Under the pieces are notes generated by a model. That model was not told the origin of the DNA, did no database searches, and was given only the letters and a program-made list of their open reading frames with translations. Both the position numbers and the translations under genes were made by a program. This document shows positions 1 through 9,914 of a stretch of 64,000 bases of DNA, piece by piece. The DNA is from Rhynchopus sp. YZ270_cl-10. Its lineage: Eukaryota; Euglenozoa; Diplonemea; Diplonemida; Diplonemidae. Every line of letters begins with the position of its first letter. Position 1 is the first letter of the stretch. The stretch spans positions 124,001-188,000 of the forward strand of contig OZ037854.1 in NCBI GenBank assembly GCA_964035575.1, in the 5' to 3' direction.

Positions 1-210
1 TGTTTTGTTTATGTTTTTGTACTTCTTTGTTTTTTTTTGCCATTTTGTGTTTTTTTTTTTTAAAGCTTTTTTTTAGATCCTTGACCAAAGCGATGTGCGA
101 AATTTAATGTAGTTTCCGGCTTACTCTGTCGCAGTGGTTTGTATTAGGAAACTTATGAGAATGCAAATAGTAGGTTGCCACATCTGCCATGGTAAACAAA
201 AAAAAAAAAA

Positions 211-233
211 AAGTGAAGTTGATAGTGCAAAAC
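211..233 (+). repeat. Short repeat family A, 5' part
   Basis: AGTGAAGTTGATAGTGCAAA after a long A-run; only the first block of the family is present. Confidence 0.6.
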
Positions 234-552
234 AAAATAATCAGATGGAGGGGAGAGAGAGAGGAGGAGAGAGATAATCCGTTAGAAAAAAAAAATACAA
301 AAAGAATAAAAAAAAGAATAAAAGAAGGGGAGACATGAACAAAACAAAAAATAAAAACACCGCTTCGTCCAAAAAGAGACAACAAAACACCTAATTTTTT
401 TTTTTTTTTTTGACAGAAACCAGGGGGAGAGAGAGTTGGTAGGGAAGACTAATTGAACAGATTTTGATATTTAAAAAAAAATCTTTTGGGTTATTTCGTG
501 AGGATGTGTGTGCATGAAGTTTGCAACCTCCGCGAGTGGAACCCCTCTTTTG

Positions 553-594
553 TTGAAAACTTGGTTGGATTAGTGCACCAGGATGAGCTACGTC
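553..594 (+). repeat. Short repeat family E
   Basis: TTGAAAACTTGGTTGGATTA, GTGCACCAGGATGAGCTACG. Confidence 0.7.
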
Positions 595-730
595 ATGTAT
601 TGTTTTCTCCTCCCCTCCTACTTTGAAGCTGCAAGGTGGAACCTTCCTTTAATAAGGAACAGCAGAGGATATTCCCGTTTGGTTTGTCGAAACGCTAAAA
701 AAAAAACAATGAACTGAACTAAAAAGAAAA

Positions 731-779
731 GTTGAAAGTGCAAACGCCTCACGCGGACTAGCGGACGCAGGGACTATTT
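731..779 (+). repeat. Short repeat family A
   Basis: Blocks GTTGAAAGTGCAAACGCCTC and GGACGCAGGGACT. Confidence 0.75.
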
Positions 780-999
780 AAAAAAATCAAAAAAAAACAG
801 TGGAGTTTAAAACAAGATAGACAGCAACGCTTCAAACACACCGACACCGCCCACCTTCACATCCAATATATATTTTGTTGTCATGAATGAAAACAAGAGA
901 GCAATGATGGATGCAAGGTTATACAATAGAGAAAAAGAAGAAGTATTTCAACATATACAATCAATACATTTGATAGCATAGAAAAAGAAGGGAAAAAAG

Positions 1000-1062
1000 A
1001 CAACTTGAAATACAAAGCTCTCTCGTTGACAAAGTGTATCTCAGGGCCTCCGCTAGGTACTA
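1000..1062 (+). repeat. Short repeat family B
   Basis: CAACTTGAAATACAAAGCTC, TCTCGTTGACAAAGTGTATC. Confidence 0.75.
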
Positions 1063-1091
1063 AAGTTCTGTTGATTGTCAACAGAACTTTT
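1063..1091. repeat. Perfect 13-bp inverted repeat with 3-nt spacer
   Basis: AAAGTTCTGTTGA, TTG, TCAACAGAACTTT. The right arm plus flank recurs at about 1297-1320 (TCAACAGAACTTTTTCAAAA), so 1063-1311 could be a small TIR element. Confidence 0.7.
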
Positions 1092-1375
1092 TGAAAATGG
1101 GAAGAAAAAAATAATAATAATAAAAGTTCTGCTGAGTGGTTCAGACCCGTTCTACTTCAAAAATGCTCAGGAGAAGAAGATATGGAGAGGTGAGTGCTCA
1201 AAACGTCCCAAAAAAGTCAAAATCGGGTGTTGGAAAAAAAAAAGTTGCGTACCGTGCGCCTGCGGCGCAAGCATGCACCCCACCAACGTGGACCATCAAC
1301 AGAACTTTTTCAAAATCGGAAATCTAGCGAAGAGCCTGGTGTATCTTGAAATCAAAAAAAAAAAAGGGAAAAAGG

Positions 1376-1414
1376 TTTATATAATCATAAGCCTCTCATT
1401 GCGGTCACATTGAG
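1376..1414 (+). repeat. Short repeat family D
   Basis: TTATATAATCATAAGCCTCT, CATTGCGGTCACATTG. Confidence 0.55.
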
Positions 1415-1589
1415 GGGGGAAAACAAAGAAAAATTCCACAATCAATTCAAGAAGGCGAGAGGGCGGGGCTTTTTTGTGGGTATACGGTTGCTGTTTATGT
1501 TTATGTGGTCGATAACAAAGGCAAAACCTCGCTAAGAGCAACTAGCTCTTTGTTTGTTAGCTTCCACAAAGAAATAGAAAAAAACTGTA

Positions 1590-1634
1590 AAAATGATTAA
1601 GATATTCTTTTCAATCGAAAGATGGAGTTTTGTA
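1590..1634 (+). repeat. Short repeat family F (copy 1)
   Basis: AAAATGATTAAGATATTCTT, TTCAATCGAAAGATGGAGTT, TTG; about 42 of 44 positions match the copy at 24357. Confidence 0.85.
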
Positions 1635-1786
1635 CACCATGTAAAAAGAAAGAACAGATACTCCATCTTGCGAACTCCCCCTCACTCCCTTGAATAGAAA
1701 CAAGAGATCATCAACAGAAAAAGGTACTAATGCAGGCACATCACACACCTTCAACTGCCCCAATGATAACCCCAGATGAAAACACA

Positions 1787-1895
1787 AAGTTGACTTGAAC
1801 AAAAAAAGCTCTCGTTGACAGTGTACCTTTAGTGAATATGACCTGTGTGCACCGGGGGTGGACCCCCAAATCAGTCCTACAATCCATTTCGGCAC
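1787..1895 (+). repeat. Short repeat family B, long form
   Basis: AGTTGACTTGAAC, GCTCTCGTTGACAGTGTACC, then GGGTGGACCCCC and CCTACAATCCATTTCGG at the 3' side. Confidence 0.75.
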
Positions 1896-2015
1896 AATAA
1901 AATGATGCACAAAGTTTGACAGTGGAACGTCCTCTAAGAAAACAGGCTCTTGAGTTATAGGAATAGGATATCAAAACTTAGGGAAAAAAGAAAATTTGAA
2001 GAAGAAGAAAAAAAA

Positions 2016-2090
2016 ACTGTGGTTGTTGATGCAAACACCTCCCGACTGACCCACTGTACGCTGCCAGCCATTCGGATGAAAGCGCAAGAA
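2016..2090 (+). repeat. Short repeat family C
   Basis: CTGTGGTTGTTGATGCAAAC, GACTGACCCACTGTACGCTG, CCAGCCATTCGGATGAAAGC. Confidence 0.8.
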
Positions 2091-2664
2091 AGCACAAAAA
2101 AATGGACAAATATCTTCCTCGTACATACCCACGCACATATTTCTCAAGAAAGGTAAAAAAAAAGCCTCTCGTTTCGTCGCCCTCAAAGATTCACTCAAAA
2201 CGAAGAAATCATGTAAAAACAAATAAAGAAAAATAGTTGAAAAGTGTTCTCGCCTTTGACGGAAGCGGAAAAGGGAAAAAAAAGGGGGGGAGGAGAATCA
2301 TAAACAATGCGTAGCAAAACTTCTTGGAAGTTTTATTTTTATTTTTTTTTGTTTTTTTTCTTCTTTTTTTTCTCGATAACCAAATCACACACAAAATAAA
2401 AACCCACCACCACCACCCAACCACCACTACCCAATAATAATAAAAACTGAACAAACAAAACTATTTTTCTTCTCCAGATTTTTATGTAATTTTTTTGTAA
2501 ATTTTGAAAAGGGAAAGAATACATTCGGCGTCTTTTTAGCAAATTCTCCCTTACCCCCCCATTTCCCCCCTCCCCTCCCCCACTTTTTTTTTGCCTGAAC
2601 AAAAAAAACACGCACATTTTTCCACCCTGCTCTGAAACACCCCTCATGAAAAAAAACACCCCCA

Positions 2665-4431
2665 CTAAAGCAAACTAACTGGACTAACTGGGGTCAGTCG
2701 GGGTGGGGTGTAGAGGGGGCTTGCTGTGGTAGTGACGCTGAGGAGGGGGCCGTTGCTGTTGCCGCTGTTGTGGGCACTTGTCGTTGTGCTGCTTTGGATG
2801 AGACTTGCATTTGCCGTGGGAGGGCCAGTATCGAGCAATACTGGCGACGAATGTGCAGAGGTCGCAAGAAGCGAGCTTGTCGGCACACACCCACCACCAT
2901 ACACAGAGCCTCCTCCCAACCCTAACCCTAGGTACTCTGAGCTCCCTCCCACTGCCCCAAGCCCGCCCCCACCGGACAGAGCGGACCCCGCATATGACCC
3001 TGCCAAGCCACCACCTCCACCTCCACCACCTCCCCCTACTCCTCCTCCTCCTCCTCCTCCAGTCCCCCCAATTTCAACCAAACTACCTCCGGTTCCTCCA
3101 AGAAAGTTGGTAACATCGCATTCAACTGACCCCCCTCTTCTCATGAAGGGATGAGAGAGGAGCATAACCGGGGTCGCCCTTTCTCCAGTAGAAGGGGTGA
3201 AACAGCGTTTTAAGAAATCGATGCAAAGCGTGGAGAGGTTATCAGGAATGCACGGTGGCAGCTCCTTCTTCCACTGCCCGATCACCAGCATCGCCTGCCA
3301 ATGGTTTCTGAAGGGCTCCCAAGGGGGCACCCCTTCATTTAACATCTCCACCACGACGCACCCTACCGACCAAATATCAGACCCAAAACAGTACTCCCCT
3401 ACAATAGCCTCCGGGGCCATCCACAGAGGAGTACCAATCATCGTGCCTGCTTGGGAGGTCGCTTCCAATTCTTTGCAGGCACCAAAATCGGAGATTTTTG
3501 CGCGACCGGTAGATGTGAGAAGGATGTTGTCCCCTTTAATGTCACGGTGTATCACCCCTTTGGAGTGGAGGAACCGAATGCCTTGGAGAACGTCGTGAAG
3601 GTATTCTTTGCTTTTCGCTTCGGTGAGGAGTTGGGCACGGCAAAGTTCTCCCAAGGAGCCGCCCGCTGCGTATTCCATGAAGATGTTTAAAGAGTTGCGT
3701 AGCTTGTCGTATTTACACCCCATAAAGTGAATGACGTAGTCGTTACGAAGCTGAACCATAATGTTCACCTCCTTCATTAAACGGGCGCAGCTGTCAGGAT
3801 TGCCTTCCTTACAAACCGAAATCGTTTTGATAGCAAAACAAGATCCGTCCTTCTTAAAAGCTTTATGCACCACTCCATTCGACCCACTCCCAATCTTCTC
3901 CCCGACCTCAAAATTCCGCGGAATTTTCGCAAAAATCGTAGGACTCTTTTGTTTAATAATATGACACGCTCGGACAATCGAAGTTTGGAGATGAGAAAAT
4001 GGGATCGGGTTGTGAAGTGGATGCTGCTGCGCGCTGGGAACCATTTCTTCGTCCGCTTTTTGTTTTGTATGGCGTTCTTGAGGTATCGTTGAGGTTTGAA
4101 GCATGGAACTTCCTCTTTGATCCACAAAGGTGACTGAACGGGATTGGAGAAGGGTAGACGTGTTTTCAAAGTCATATGTCGCATGTTTTGCCATTTTTTC
4201 TGGTTTGGAATGCTCCCAGATTACATCATGACTGCTTCTCCGCAACCACAGATACATACTCAAACACAACAACCCGCATAACAACAACGCCGCAAGCAGC
4301 AACGCTATCACCAACAGTGCAGCCTCATCCTCCCCGTCACCCGCACTCCCTTCGACAGAGCTGCTATTCCCCCCATACTCTGACAAAGGAATTCCCTGCG
4401 GAACCAAAACTTCAGTAGGTACCGTGGCCAT
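2665..4431 (-). CDS. Transmembrane MAP3K/STE11-like protein kinase
   Basis: The 588-residue protein starts at the first ATG (4431); the open frame upstream has no ATG. A hydrophobic segment at about residues 38-62 should anchor it in a membrane, leaving the kinase cytosolic. The kinase domain spans about 174-430: glycine loop GSGSNG near 181, catalytic Lys in FAIK (202), HRDIKGDN (295-302), DFG (315-317) and APE (339-341). HRDIKGDN with GTPLWMAPE is typical of the STE/MAP3K group, so an upstream MAPK-cascade kinase is inferred. All catalytic residues are present. After the domain comes a Gly-rich tract (about 445-540) and a Ser/Thr/Pro-rich tail, probably unstructured. No extracellular sensor domain is visible: the N-terminal side is only about 37 residues. 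Membrane-anchored STE11 kinases are unusual. Substrate unknown. Confidence 0.93.
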   Translation of the reverse strand: MATVPTEVLVPQGIPLSEYGGNSSSVEGSAGDGEDEAALLVIALLLAALLLCGLLCLSMYLWLRRSSHDVIWEHSKPEKMAKHATYDFENTSTLLQSRSVTFVDQRGSSMLQTSTIPQERHTKQKADEEMVPSAQQHPLHNPIPFSHLQTSIVRACHIIKQKSPTIFAKIPRNFEVGEKIGSGSNGVVHKAFKKDGSCFAIKTISVCKEGNPDSCARLMKEVNIMVQLRNDYVIHFMGCKYDKLRNSLNIFMEYAAGGSLGELCRAQLLTEAKSKEYLHDVLQGIRFLHSKGVIHRDIKGDNILLTSTGRAKISDFGACKELEATSQAGTMIGTPLWMAPEAIVGEYCFGSDIWSVGCVVVEMLNEGVPPWEPFRNHWQAMLVIGQWKKELPPCIPDNLSTLCIDFLKRCFTPSTGERATPVMLLSHPFMRRGGSVECDVTNFLGGTGGSLVEIGGTGGGGGGGVGGGGGGGGGGLAGSYAGSALSGGGGLGAVGGSSEYLGLGLGGGSVYGGGCVPTSSLLATSAHSSPVLLDTGPPTANASLIQSSTTTSAHNSGNSNGPLLSVTTTASPLYTPPRLTPVSPVSLL

Positions 4432-4761
4432 CCTCAAAACCCACCTCAACGAGGAAAATGTGTCGATATAATAGGGAAGCAGAAGGGGGGGAATGGGGGA
4501 TGGAGAGGAGAGAGAGAAGGAGGGGGAGGGGAGAGTAACTCGAGGGCCTGTTGGCCCCCTGTACCTCCCCCCCTCCCCACCCTCCCTCTAGTTACCCCCC
4601 GGCTTCGGACACTGCTCTAGCTATAGTTGTGTTGGGGGGGGGGGAGAAAGGGGTGTGTGTTGTGTGTATGGTGTAGTGTTTTGTCTGGTGGGGATGGAGT
4701 TGAATTTTGGTCTTGCTGTCTTAGCTGAACAGTAAGGATTAAAGGGGGGAAAGGAGGGGGG

Positions 4762-4820
4762 TGAAGTTATTGATGAAGGCATCTCCGACTGACATACGTA
4801 CGATGCCAGCGGATGAGAGA
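4762..4820 (+). repeat. Short repeat family C
   Basis: GAAGTTATTGATGAAGGCAT, CTCCGACTGACATACGTACG, ATGCCAGCGGATGAGAG. Confidence 0.75.
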
Positions 4821-4880
4821 AAAAAAAAGAGCATGTTTTCTGATCAAAAAAAAAGGGCAAAACAAACACAAAGAGAGCTT

Positions 4881-4976
4881 TGAATTTGAAAGCGCAAAAA
4901 ACGCCTCGCTGTTCATCGAGAACGCAGGTATTGGTTCTCCGCGGGGTTATCGAACCCCTCAGAGAGTACTTCGTTG
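4881..4976 (+). repeat. Short repeat family A, long form
   Basis: TTTGAAAGCGCAAAA, CGCCTCG, GAACGCAGG and then GGGGTTATCGAACCCC, a perfect small hairpin, followed by CAGAG. Confidence 0.75.
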
Positions 4977-5104
4977 GTATGCACAAACGGTTACCCACAG
5001 AGGGAGGTTGTGGAATATAATCATTAGATTCATATACTTTCAGTTCACAGAATTGAAAGTATGTTGAGGCATAACCATTCAAAAGGCAAAACAAATACAA
5101 AAGG

Positions 5105-5530
5105 TGGGGTGTTCCGGGGTATGGAATTTTAGCAATTTTCATTTCAATTCACAACTCTTCACAACTTTTCACAAAAAAGTGTGTGTGAAGAGTTGTGAAA
5201 AGTTGTGAAAAGTTGTGAAGAGTTGTGAAGAGTTGTGAAGAGTTGTGAAGAGTTGTGAAGAGTTGTGACGTGGCGAAGTCTGAGTGGTGCCTGGGCACCC
5301 AGGTACCCAGGTAGGTACAGGGCACCTTGTGGACGTTGTTTGGCAACACAGGAGGTTCTGTGTGCAAAAAGTGCCTAAAACGGTGTGGCTGACCCGACAA
5401 TTTGGACCCTTTTGGGCAATTCTTGGGCCATGTGTTTTCAGGTGTGTTTTCAACTTTGTATCGGTTTGCATTTTGGGATCCGCCCGTGCAGTGGTGGGGT
5501 CGATGTTGAAAATTGGACAATTTTATGACC
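5105..5530 (+). mobile_element. Partial member of the TGG...CCA TIR element family (copy 1)
   Basis: The left terminus at 5105 resembles the termini of the copies at 8639 and 13838: a short G-rich end, then a run of AATTCACAAC-type repeats. Next is an inverted array of GTGAAGAGTT-like units (5180-5270), then a stretch at about 5463-5521 matching the conserved core of the other two copies (GTTTGCATTT, then GGATCCGCCC, CAGTGGTGGGGTC and TGGACAA). No matching right terminus is seen, so the copy looks partial. Confidence 0.6.
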
Positions 5531-5817
5531 ACTTAAATTTTGGAAAATATGAGCCTGGTCATTTACAGGTGGGGCCCATACCCAAGGGAGTTGACAGGTC
5601 TCGTGGGTGGGCCTTGGGAGCGTTGGAACCTTCTTTCCTCCTGGCACCTCTGCGCGGAAGGTAGTCCCTGTATTTCCCTCTGCTAAAAAACTGGGGACAG
5701 CAGTAAGGGATCACCCACTTTTCGAAGCGGGTGTCGTCGCACCTAGTTTAGTCTCCCGTTTTGACCCCAGCTCAGAGCAAGCAAAACAGGTCACCCCCCC
5801 GGTGACCTCGATGATAC

Positions 5818-7215
5818 CTTCCAGACGATGAATAGCGGCAGCAGCATCCCCCATTTCTCCTTTATTCTTATCAAGCTCAGATCCTGCCCGCATGCGGCAT
5901 GCTTCCAACGCTGTGCGTGCTTCTAGTGCATTTGCATGCTCGCAGGCGACATCCTTTTGTAGCAACACAATGTCTTCGGCAAGTTGGTCCCTCTCCTCTG
6001 TTGTCTGCGCTAGCTCTGATAAGAGGTCGTCCTGCTTTGAGGCATTCTCTGCTTGGTTCTTCCATTGGAAGGTTTCGAGGCGGAGGAGGTCGGTGGTGAC
6101 GGAGGCTGTGGCAAGGTTGTCCTGCAGGATGTGCATGAAGGAGAGTCCTCAGACGGCTCTCCAAACCCACATGTATCCTTCACCTCCGACACACACTCCT
6201 TCAGGTCCGTCTTCAGCTTCTCCATTGCAGGCTTCGCTGTTGTGCAGTACAGCGCCTTCGAAGCTGCACAGACGTTGTCGAACGTACGATGTGTGTGATA
6301 ATGTGAGCTATTGTAAAATCGGTGTTCCCACCGAGTCTCAGTTACACACAACTGCTCAAAGCTGCTCAGGCAGTCCACATCAGTCAACACGCCAGTCGGG
6401 ATCAGCTCAGATGAGATGAACTTGTAATCCGCACACCGGTTGATGCCTTCCATCGTGCACTTCAGCTGAAACAGACACAAGTCCACGGAAGCTTCTTTGC
6501 TGCAGAACTCCAAGCTGCGTGCGACTCTGTCACACAATCGGGAGACGCACTGTGTGAGAAGAACGGCACTGCATCGCTTGTGAAGTACGGGAACAGATCC
6601 TGGCTCACACCACAGTCGAAGCTCACCGCAACAAGACACACATCACCACTGTCTAAGATGCTGCCAATCCAGCTTTCACCAAAACTGCCAGCATTGTCAC
6701 ATCTGTCAGCATTGTCGCGAATGCAGTCGGTGAAGGGCTTCACATCAAACGCTGCCATCTCTGCTTTCGACCTCAGCTTGTCCACAGGCCACACATCATC
6801 CTTCATGCAGAAGTTGAACTGCGTCATCACACACCGCACCTGCTCCAGACACGAGTGTGTGTCCTTGCAGAACACATCCTCGTCAGAAGACTCACACGGC
6901 TTCATCTTCTCGTACAGACACTCGTACGTCTCCTTCGACTGTGTCGGTGTCGACAGCGCCTCCATCGAAAACACCTTCAGCTGCTTCGCTGTCGAGTACT
7001 CCTGCACACACACAAGACTTTCACGTGCTGCGACGTACGCCTTGTCTAAACAAATTGGACTTATCACAGATCCTCCACAGTTCCAGTCTGGTGTCGTTGG
7101 GTCCAGACCTGCTGTCTGCATTGCAGTTGCATGCACACCTCCACGTTGCGATCCTCCTCTGCAGCAGGAAGCAGGGACACACTAAGCGCGACAGCAAGCG
7201 CAACAAAGGACGGCA
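5818..7215 (-). CDS. Cysteine-rich secretory protein with coiled-coil tail (3' end unresolved)
   Basis: I do not recognise the family. The frame at 7215 opens with a signal-peptide-like stretch (MPSFVALAVALSVSLLPAA). It is followed by a Cys-rich region with repeated C-x(3)-C and C-x(6)-C spacings, for example CLEQVRCVMTQFNFC and CLFQLKCTMEGINRC, and then a charged coiled-coil segment. Two introns restore the frame exactly: 6577-6626 (50 nt, GTGAGC...ACAAG) and 6122-6183 (62 nt, GTGAAG...CTGCAG). The junction between signal peptide and Cys-rich part (about 7117-7165) also needs an intron, but several GT-AG pairs fit. The coiled-coil exon ends at a likely 5' splice site at 5817 (GTATC), so a last exon lies further left, possibly disrupted by the element at 5105. 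Likely secreted or surface-bound. Confidence 0.7.
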
Positions 7216-7567
7216 TTGTGTTGTGAGTAGAATGACTGGAATACCTGGTTCGGTGTGAGGTGCTTTGTGTGTGCGATATGGTGTACATCACAAGATGCAG
7301 GAGCAAGAGCATCAGAACGAGGGTAAAACTGCAAAAATTTGAACACCCCCCTAATAGAGATAAATAGGAAAGGGGGAAGGGGGCTTTTTTCTTCGTATCG
7401 ACAATTCTACTCGACGCCCAAAAAGGGCTCGTGCAACTACATACAAACAGCACACCGCATCTCAACGAGTGGGCAGAGATGAGACACATTAGGAAACTCT
7501 GGTCTGACTCATTTTTTTTTCTTGTGAACATCTTTTTTTTCCCTTGCAAACATCGTCCATTTTTATA

Positions 7568-7963
7568 CCGTAATTGTAAAAATGTTGGGCCGTAAAAATG
7601 TTGGGACAGCCCAAAAAAGGCTCGCTCGTCCCAACATTTTTACGGCCCAACATTTTTTGGGCTACTTTGGCTTGAGCCTATTTGTCTTAGCGTTTTTTTT
7701 TTTTTTTTTTTTTTTTTTTGTTGTTGAAAACTTTGACACGTGCCAGTACGTTCAACCGCCTACTCGCTAGGTAATCGTAAAAAAAAAAAAAAAGCTAAGA
7801 CAAATCTTCCCTAACAAAATCTACGTAAAAATTCCCTAACGTAAATATGTTGGGCCGTAAAAATGTTGGGACGGGAATTTTTCGCCCAGCTGTCCCAACA
7901 TTTTTACGGCCCAACATTTTTACGTTTCAACTTTTTTACGTCCCAATATTTTTACAATTACGG
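7568..7963. mobile_element. MITE with TA target duplication (396 bp)
   Basis: Terminal inverted repeats of about 22 bp begin CCGTAATTGTAAAAATGTTG and differ at one or two positions. TA flanks both ends (7566-7567 and 7964-7965). Subterminal blocks containing GTAAAAATGTTGGGAC are also inverted, so each half can fold on itself. There is no coding capacity. TA duplication and size suit a Tc1/mariner-type non-autonomous element. Confidence 0.85.
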
Positions 7964-8053
7964 TACTTTCTATACAGAACAACATGAGTAAGATAAAAAA
8001 GAAAATCAAGAAAATTGACCACCGTTATCGTCTCCTCTTTTGCTTTTTTTTGT

Positions 8054-8104
8054 TTGAAAACTTGGTCAGTGTAGGCACCCGAGGATACTGCACTATACTC
8101 CATT
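8054..8104 (+). repeat. Short repeat family E
   Basis: TTGAAAACTTGGTCAGTGTA, GGCACCCGAGGATACTGCAC. Confidence 0.7.
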
Positions 8105-8228
8105 TTTGTGTATAAGAACAAAAGATATTTTGAGAACGGAGCAGAAAGATGGCTTTGCGTGATGCACCGACACGACCCCCACCCCTCTCACACTTTAGGA
8201 GACCCTATCCTATGAGAAGAGCGAGCTA

Positions 8229-8400
8229 CATGGTAATGTCGAAACACCAGACGTGTCTGGAATTGTGTGGAATGTGTGGAAGTGGTTTTAAACCGTTTGA
8301 CGTGACCCACCCCCATATTTTAGCAAACTAAATCATGAGGATGGCGCCGCGTGTACACCATTGTTATCGAAACACCAGACGTGTCTGGAGTTGTGGATTG
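8229..8400 (+). repeat. Two spaced copies of a TCGAAACACCAGACGTGTCTGGA unit
   Basis: Blocks at about 8238-8262 and 8367-8392 share a roughly 22-bp unit containing the inverted repeat CCAGAC/GTCTGG, and each is followed by GT-rich sequence. They may be diverged relatives of family A, which has a similar TTATCGAA motif. Confidence 0.6.
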
Positions 8401-8478
8401 GTGTGTGTGTGTGTGGAGACAAAGAGATATGGGCCAACCGAGTTGAAAAGGGTGGGGTGCAAACATCGCAACACCTTA

Positions 8479-8577
8479 GTGGCTGGATTGTGATATTTGC
8501 CCAATCATGCATAATACACATCGCAATACAGCTGTATTGTGTATTATGCATGATGGACAATTATCACGATACAGCCA
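8479..8577. repeat. Long near-perfect palindrome (~99 bp)
   Basis: The centre is the self-complementary CAATACAGCTGTATTG (about 8524-8539). Flanking arms TCATGCATAATACA and TGTATTATGCATGA match perfectly. Outer arms beginning GTGGCTGG and ending CAGCCAC match at about 20 of 24 positions. A small asymmetric insert (CATCG) interrupts the left arm. Confidence 0.85.
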
Positions 8578-8983
8578 CACACCACAACCTTCTAACTACA
8601 GTTGTAGACCTCTATGAAATTGATGTATAAAAGAGAAGTGGGGTGATCTGGGGTCTTTTTTTTCAAGATTATTCACTAGCCATTCACAAAAATTCACAAA
8701 AATTCACAAATATTCACAAATATTCACAAAAATTCACAAATATTCACGAAAACCTACACACCCGCGTATCACGTGTGTTTCCGCCTCGTTGTGAATTTTT
8801 GTGAATTTTTGTGTTTTTTTGTGATTTTTTGTGATTTTTTTTTTGGTTTTGGTGTGGTGCATAACCGATTACCCGTGTTTCTACCAGTTTAAACGACGGC
8901 ATTTGCATTTCCGGAATCCGCCCGGCCAGTGGTGGGGTCAATTTGCCGAAATGGACAAGTTCTCGTTTTTGGTCAATTTCCGC

Positions 8984-9165
8984 AGTATACACAGTATACA
9001 CAGTATACACAGTATACACAGTATACACAGTATACACAGTATACACAGTATACACAGTATACACAGTATACACAGTATACACAGTATACACAGTATACAC
9101 AGTATACACAGTATACACAGTATACACAGTATACACAGTATACACAGTATACACAGTATACACAG
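8984..9165 (+). repeat. Tandem array, 9-bp unit TATACACAG, about 20 copies
   Basis: A perfectly periodic AGTATACAC unit runs from just after the conserved core to about 9165. The three open frames are repeat translation only. Confidence 0.97.
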
Positions 9166-9175
9166 GGGATTGGGA

Positions 9176-9914
9176 GTACAGTACAGTACAGTACAGTACA
9201 GTACAGTACAGTACAGTACAGTACAGTACAGTACAGTACAGTACAGTACAGTACAGTACAGTACAGTACAGTACAGTACAGTACAGTACAGTACAGTACA
9301 GTACAGTACAGTACAGTACAGTACAGTACAGTACAGTACAGTACAGTACAGTACAGTACAGTACAGTACAGTACAGTACAGTACAGTACAGTACAGTACA
9401 GTACAGTACAGTACAGTACAGTACAGTACAGTACAGTACAGTACAGTACAGTACAGTACAGTACAGTACAGTACAGTACAGTACAGTACAGTACAGTACA
9501 GTACAGTACAGTACAGTACAGTACAGTACAGTACAGTACAGTACAGTACAGTACAGTACAGTACAGTACAGTACAGTACAGTACAGTACAGTACAGTACA
9601 GTACAGTACAGTACAGTACAGTACAGTACAGTACAGTACAGTACAGTACAGTACAGTACAGTACAGTACAGTACAGTACAGTACAGTACAGTACAGTACA
9701 GTACAGTACAGTACAGTACAGTACAGTACAGTACAGTACAGTACAGTACAGTACAGTACAGTACAGTACAGTACAGTACAGTACAGTACAGTACAGTACA
9801 GTACAGTACAGTACAGTACAGTACAGTACAGTACAGTACAGTACAGTACAGTACAGTACAGTACAGTACAGTACAGTACAGTACAGTACAGTACAGTACA
9901 GTACAGTACAGTAC
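9176..9914 (+). repeat. Pentanucleotide tandem array (GTACA)n, about 148 copies
   Basis: 739 bp of essentially uninterrupted GTACA units inside copy 2 of the TIR element. The absence of interruptions suggests recent expansion, or possibly an assembly estimate of length. The long open frames on both strands (YCTVL or VQYST repeats) are artefacts. Confidence 0.98.

Larger units (their letters stand above)
1..2664. other. Intergenic region downstream of the kinase gene, filled with short repeats
   Basis: No open frame here looks like a gene; the longer frames are low-complexity A/T tracts. The stretch carries copies of short repeat families A (211, 731), E (553), B (1000, 1787), D (1376), F (1590) and C (2016), separated by long A or T runs, and a 13-bp perfect inverted repeat at about 1063-1091. 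Confidence 0.6.
4432..5817. other. Intergenic/3' region with repeats and a partial TIR element
   Basis: Contains family C (4762) and family A (4881) copies and, from 5105, a piece of the 5-bp-duplication TIR family. It may also hold the unresolved last exon of the Cys-rich gene to its right. Open frames here are repeat translations. Confidence 0.5.

Noticed and set aside
2919-2936. Telomere-like CCCTAACCCTA
   Set aside because: Only two units, inside the glycine-rich coding part of the kinase gene.
2726-3154. Plus-strand proline-rich frame
   Set aside because: It is the antisense of the glycine-rich tail of the kinase gene.
8984-9165. CRISPR-like regular spacing
   Set aside because: The unit is 9 bp with no unique spacers; it is a simple tandem array in a eukaryotic genome.
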